Positions 4,809-7,020 of a stretch of DNA of 7,020 nucleotides are shown one piece after another. Made by a program: the position numbers and the translations under genes. Below the pieces are notes generated by a model. It was not told the origin of the DNA and made no database searches. It worked only from the letters and a program-made list of their open reading frames with translations. Source of the DNA: an uncultured Bacteroidales bacterium (lineage in GTDB: Bacteria; Bacteroidota; Bacteroidia; Bacteroidales; Paludibacteraceae); assembly GCA_900321775.1 (NCBI GenBank), contig ONXE01000102.1, forward strand, positions 1 to 7,020. Reading direction: 5' to 3'. How positions within the stretch are numbered: position 1 is the first letter of the stretch; each line of letters begins with the position of its first letter.

Positions 4809-6653
4809 ATGAAAAAACTGACCTCTCTTTTTCTGGCGCTGATGCTTGGCAATGCGCTGTTTACCAATGCTATTACCGTACACACTATCGGCGATTCCAC
4901 TATGGCCGATTACGATGAGTCAACCACCGATAAGCGCGGCTGGTGTACCTATCTCGGTGCCTTCTTCGACCCGGCTTTTGTTAGGGTCAACAACCGCGGC
5001 AAATCAGGTGCCTCCACTCGCACTTTCTACGAGGGTGCGGCCTACTGGGCTTCGGTTAAGAGCCAGATGCAGACCGGCGACTACGTGCTGATTCAGTTCG
5101 CTCACAACGACGAGAACAACAACGGTCTGGATGTCCTCGAGTACAACGCCTACCTTACGGAACACGGGCAGCCCACGCTCACCGACCTCCGTGGAACGTG
5201 CCCCAACACCACCTACAAGGCATTCCTTCGCCTCTACGTGGATGAGACACGCGCCCTCGGCTGTAACCCGGTCCTTGTGGCTCCTATCTGCCGCAAATAT
5301 TTCAACGGCAACACCATCCGCCGCAATGGTCAACACGACCTGGGAGACAAATTTAGCAAACTGGAGAATGGCACCCTCCTTGAGAATCAGTCCGTTGCAG
5401 CATCTGACCATTCGATGGATTACGTGTTTGCCATGCGCGAAGTGGCAACAGAGAAAAACGTGCCTTTCATCGACCTCACAACAGCTACGCGTGACCTCTA
5501 TCTCCAGTATGGCGAGCAACAATGTACCGAACTCCTCTTCTGTCAGGGCGATAACACCCATACGGCCACGTTAGGCGCCAATCTCATAGCACGCTTGGGC
5601 GCCCAACTGCTGCAAAACGCAGGCATCCTGGCTGAACATATCAGCATCCCCACCTCCATCACCGCCACACCCGCCGCACTCAACCTCGGAGAGTTGTACA
5701 CCGGCGTACAAGTGTCAAAAGAACTGTTGCTGACCGGTTTCGGCCTGTCGCCGGAAACGGGCAACGTCAGCGTCACGGCTACCACCAACCTGATGATTTC
5801 CACGGATAATGAGACCTTTGCATCCACAGCTCAGGCCTCCTACGCCGGAAGCACTTTGTTCCAGCGCATCTATATCCACGCCCTCTATAGCGAAGAAGGC
5901 GAACAGCACGACACGCTCGTTATCACCTCCGGCAACACCCTTATCGAAGTGCCTGTCACCGCTTCTGTCCTTTCGCTGGATGGTGGTTCGCCTGTCTCTG
6001 TTTCCTGGGCGCTTGACGCCAAACCTGTTGCCGACCCCGTGATTGAAGGACCTGTATCGGCTACACTCACCCTGAGCAATATGATTGCCGCGGACACCAA
6101 AAACGATTTCACCGACGGCTCCACCATGGTGCGTTTCCACAATGCCGTAGATGGCGCCAAAGCCAATTGGCCTGCCGGCGAGATTGACGAGAATGCCACC
6201 CGTTACATCGACTTCGCCATTACCGCGCCCACCACAATGGAACTGCGTCTCACCGGTATCTCCATGGTTCTGGCTTCTCACAGCACCTCTACCATGTGTT
6301 GCCATATCAACACCGGATTTGGAGAGGAGTTCACCGACGTGCAGACTATCTACGAGCGTAAGAACTTCACCAACAAAACACCCGTAGCCGTTATCCTCAC
6401 CCCTGTTCTCTCCGTACCCGCAGGGCAGACGCTGCATGTGCGTATCCTGCCCTGGCATGAGGACGCAGCCGAGAAGAGCGGTAAGTACATCTGCGTCAAG
6501 AATCTGCTGATCGAAGGCCAGTGTTTCTCCGAAACAGGCTTGAACAACACGCAGCAAGACTTTACCTCCCGCAAAATCCTCCGGAACGGCCAACTCCTCA
6601 TCCTCCTTCCCGACGGCACCCGCTTCGATGCCACCGGCCGAAAGGTAGAGTAG
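4809..6653 (+). CDS. Secreted SGNH esterase, rhamnogalacturonan acetylesterase-like, multidomain
   Basis: This 614-residue exported enzyme probably deacetylates pectin. Residues 1-21 are a signal peptide with no lipobox. The SGNH domain (22 to about 272) shows block I IGDSTMADY with nucleophile S30, block II NRGKSGAS with oxyanion Gly64, block III GDYVLIQFAHND with N100, and block V D248-N-T-H251, the layout of CE12-type rhamnogalacturonan acetylesterases. Residues about 283-388 look like an Ig/ASH-like beta domain (ATPAALNLGELYTG). Residues about 393-570 look like a beta-sandwich module seen after Bacteroidales pectinases (WPAGEIDENATRYIDFAI, HVRILPWHED, GKYICVKNLLIEG). The last 25 or so residues (RKILRNGQLLILLPDG, FDATGRKVE) match the short C-terminal NGQ...G...GR.V tail common in Bacteroides/Prevotella exoenzymes. 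The start is fixed by the signal peptide. It has its own promoter and terminator. The acetylesterase fold is clear; the exact polysaccharide is inferred. Confidence 0.9.
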   Translation: MKKLTSLFLALMLGNALFTNAITVHTIGDSTMADYDESTTDKRGWCTYLGAFFDPAFVRVNNRGKSGASTRTFYEGAAYWASVKSQMQTGDYVLIQFAHNDENNNGLDVLEYNAYLTEHGQPTLTDLRGTCPNTTYKAFLRLYVDETRALGCNPVLVAPICRKYFNGNTIRRNGQHDLGDKFSKLENGTLLENQSVAASDHSMDYVFAMREVATEKNVPFIDLTTATRDLYLQYGEQQCTELLFCQGDNTHTATLGANLIARLGAQLLQNAGILAEHISIPTSITATPAALNLGELYTGVQVSKELLLTGFGLSPETGNVSVTATTNLMISTDNETFASTAQASYAGSTLFQRIYIHALYSEEGEQHDTLVITSGNTLIEVPVTASVLSLDGGSPVSVSWALDAKPVADPVIEGPVSATLTLSNMIAADTKNDFTDGSTMVRFHNAVDGAKANWPAGEIDENATRYIDFAITAPTTMELRLTGISMVLASHSTSTMCCHINTGFGEEFTDVQTIYERKNFTNKTPVAVILTPVLSVPAGQTLHVRILPWHEDAAEKSGKYICVKNLLIEGQCFSETGLNNTQQDFTSRKILRNGQLLILLPDGTRFDATGRKVE

Positions 6654-6682
6654 TATCACTGACGAACACAGTTGAACATTTC

Positions 6683-6724
6683 AGCGGCAATGGTGGTGAG
6701 CCATTGCCGCTTTCTTCTTCCTTT
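6683..6724 (+). terminator. Intrinsic terminator after the esterase gene
   Basis: An 11-bp perfect stem pairs 6683-6693 (AGCGGCAATGG) with 6701-6711 (CCATTGCCGCT) across a 7-nt loop (TGGTGAG). It is followed directly by a pyrimidine-rich run TTTCTTCTTCCTTT. It begins 29 bp after the esterase stop codon. The stem is strong, and the U-rich tail, though interrupted by C, makes it a convincing factor-independent terminator for + strand transcripts. Confidence 0.85.
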
Positions 6725-6726
6725 AC

Positions 6727-6743
6727 CCCGGCTGGTTGCCGGG
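6727..6743. repeat. Small GC hairpin CCCGGC/GCCGGG
   Basis: A 6-bp GC-only stem (6727-6732 with 6738-6743) closes a 5-nt loop TGGTT. It lies just after the terminator tail and has no T-run of its own. It is the first of the hairpins that fill the otherwise gene-free 3' region and may be part of the same REP-like family. Confidence 0.6.
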
Positions 6744-6756
6744 ATTCTACAACCCC

Positions 6757-6801
6757 CTAGGTCAGCGCAGCGGTCTAGAACGACTAGGACGACTAGCCTC
6801 C
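6757..6801 (+). repeat. CTAG-rich degenerate 9-bp tandem repeat
   Basis: CTAG occurs at 6757, 6775, 6784 and 6793, intervals of 18, 9 and 9 bp. The clearest units are CTAGAACGA (6775-6783) and CTAGGACGA (6784-6792), with degenerate units on either side (CTAGGTCAG and CTAGCCTCC). Reading the rest of the window by eye I noticed no other CTAG, a tetramer that is scarce in many bacterial genomes. No coding role is evident. Confidence 0.65.
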
Positions 6802-6822
6802 AGCATAGTTTTCTTTCTTTGC

Positions 6823-6892
6823 CCGGACTGTCAGTCCGGCCTTTCTTCGTCTATTACGCCGGATATGATCCGGCATCTCTTCAAAGGAGAGA
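6823..6892. repeat. Three REP-like hairpins, each 7-bp stem with 3-nt loop
   Basis: Hairpin 1 is CCGGACT-GTC-AGTCCGG (6823-6839). Hairpin 2 is GCCGGAT-ATG-ATCCGGC (6858-6874). Hairpin 3 is TCTCTTC-AAA-GGAGAGA (6876-6892), which includes one G-U pair. All have the same geometry. The GCCGGA...TCCGGC core resembles repetitive extragenic palindromes found in many bacteria, which are intergenic and sometimes mobilised by RAYT (Y1) transposases. No transposase lies in the window. Hairpin 1 is followed by CCTTTCTTC and might act as a weak secondary terminator. Confidence 0.7.
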
Positions 6893-6939
6893 GCTCCGCC
6901 TCCTGTTCACGGTTATACCTTCGATAGCAAATCTCTAAT

Positions 6940-7020
6940 TTTCATCTGCAAGATTGCATGTCTGCTATAATGCACACAAAATCAACCAATTCCAAGTCTT
7001 CCTGCATCTTGCATATGAAA
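6940..7020. repeat. Imperfect 18-bp inverted repeat reaching the window edge
   Basis: The left arm 6940-6958 reads TTTCATCTGCAAGATTGCA. The reverse complement of the right arm 7003-7020 reads TTTCATATGCAAGATGCA. They match except for one substitution and one extra T, with 44 bp between the arms. The right arm ends at the window boundary, so the repeat may continue. It could be terminal repeats of a small element, a long hairpin, or a regulator site before a next gene. No transposase is visible. Confidence 0.6.

Larger units (their letters stand above)
4730..4811 (+). repeat. 12-bp perfect inverted repeat flanking the esterase promoter
   Basis: CATTTTGTGTTG at 4730-4741 is the exact reverse complement of CAACACAAAATG at 4800-4811, with 58 bp between the arms. 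The right arm contains the ATG of the esterase gene, and the promoter element lies between the arms. The left arm lies upstream of the predicted transcription start, so this would work as DNA (binding or recombination site) rather than as a leader hairpin, unless a transcript reads through from upstream. A chance match of this length is uncommon but possible in AT-rich sequence. Confidence 0.6.
6654..7020. other. Gene-free 3' intergenic region
   Basis: I find no convincing gene in these 367 bases. They hold the esterase terminator, a CTAG-rich 9-bp repeat, four further hairpins and an inverted repeat at the edge. Short open frames cross the hairpins but have no start context or recognisable protein. 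An ATGAAA at 7015-7020 could begin a next gene, but only two codons are visible. Confidence 0.7.

Noticed and set aside
5715..6659. 314-codon antisense open frame within the esterase gene
   Set aside because: The + strand encodes clear structured domains here. The antisense product is low-complexity and has no start context or recognisable motif.
6672..6938. 88-codon + strand open frame after the esterase
   Set aside because: It begins in front of the terminator stem and runs through the CTAG repeat and three hairpins; it is best explained as translated non-coding repeats.
6966..6971. TATAAT as a promoter -10 box
   Set aside because: Bacteroidota primary promoters use TAnnTTTG, no suitable -35/-33 is spaced upstream, and no gene clearly follows.
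7015..7020. Start of a next gene (ATGAAA)
   Set aside because: Only two codons are visible and they lie inside an inverted-repeat arm, so no gene can be supported.

Overview
The window looks like a chromosomal segment from a Bacteroidales bacterium (Prevotella/Bacteroides-like, but with a fairly GC-rich coding sequence). The signs are a TAnnTTTG-type -7 promoter element, starts without Shine-Dalgarno sequences, lipoproteins with Bacteroidota-style signal peptides, a pectin-type SGNH esterase with the modular C-terminus common in Bacteroidales exoenzymes, and a XerC of the Bacteroidetes type. All supported genes are on the + strand. I see no rRNA, tRNA, CRISPR array, phage module or complete insertion sequence.

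Layout: (1) The last 23 codons of an unidentified gene (1-72) overlap, by ATGA, the start of an exported beta-lactamase-fold serine hydrolase lipoprotein (69-1211). (2) Two tandem paralogous deoxynucleoside kinases follow (1241-1894 and 1961-2608), about 60% identical by hand alignment. They are separated by an AT-rich 7-bp tandem repeat. (3) xerC (2605-3501) overlaps the second kinase by GTGA. (4) A lipid-anchored LD-carboxypeptidase of family S66 (3529-4713) follows 27 bp later; a five-unit DTV hexad linker ties it to the membrane. These genes are closely spaced with no visible terminator, so they may be one long transcription unit. (5) A 95-bp gap holds a recognisable Bacteroidota promoter, a 10-bp palindrome and a 12-bp perfect inverted repeat that flanks the promoter and takes in the next start codon. 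(6) A secreted rhamnogalacturonan-acetylesterase-like SGNH hydrolase with extra C-terminal modules (4809-6653) ends at a strong intrinsic terminator. (7) The last 367 bp hold no convincing gene. They contain a CTAG-rich 9-bp repeat, several REP-like hairpins and an imperfect inverted repeat running to the window edge.

Functionally, the first block mixes cell-envelope enzymes (two exported lipoproteins that probably act on peptidoglycan-like peptides or esters), purine/pyrimidine deoxynucleoside salvage (the kinase pair) and chromosome dimer resolution (XerC). The esterase is a separate unit for plant pectin deacetylation. The kinase pair is the most informative part: aligned to human dCK, kinase 2 keeps the base-recognition set Gln/Arg/Asp, whereas kinase 1 has Glu/Arg/Gly. 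This predicts divergent substrates and recalls the tandem heterodimeric dAK/dGK genes of Lactobacillus. I do not see a clearly novel multi-gene system. The most unusual non-coding signals are the promoter-flanking inverted repeat and the 3' hairpin/repeat cluster.
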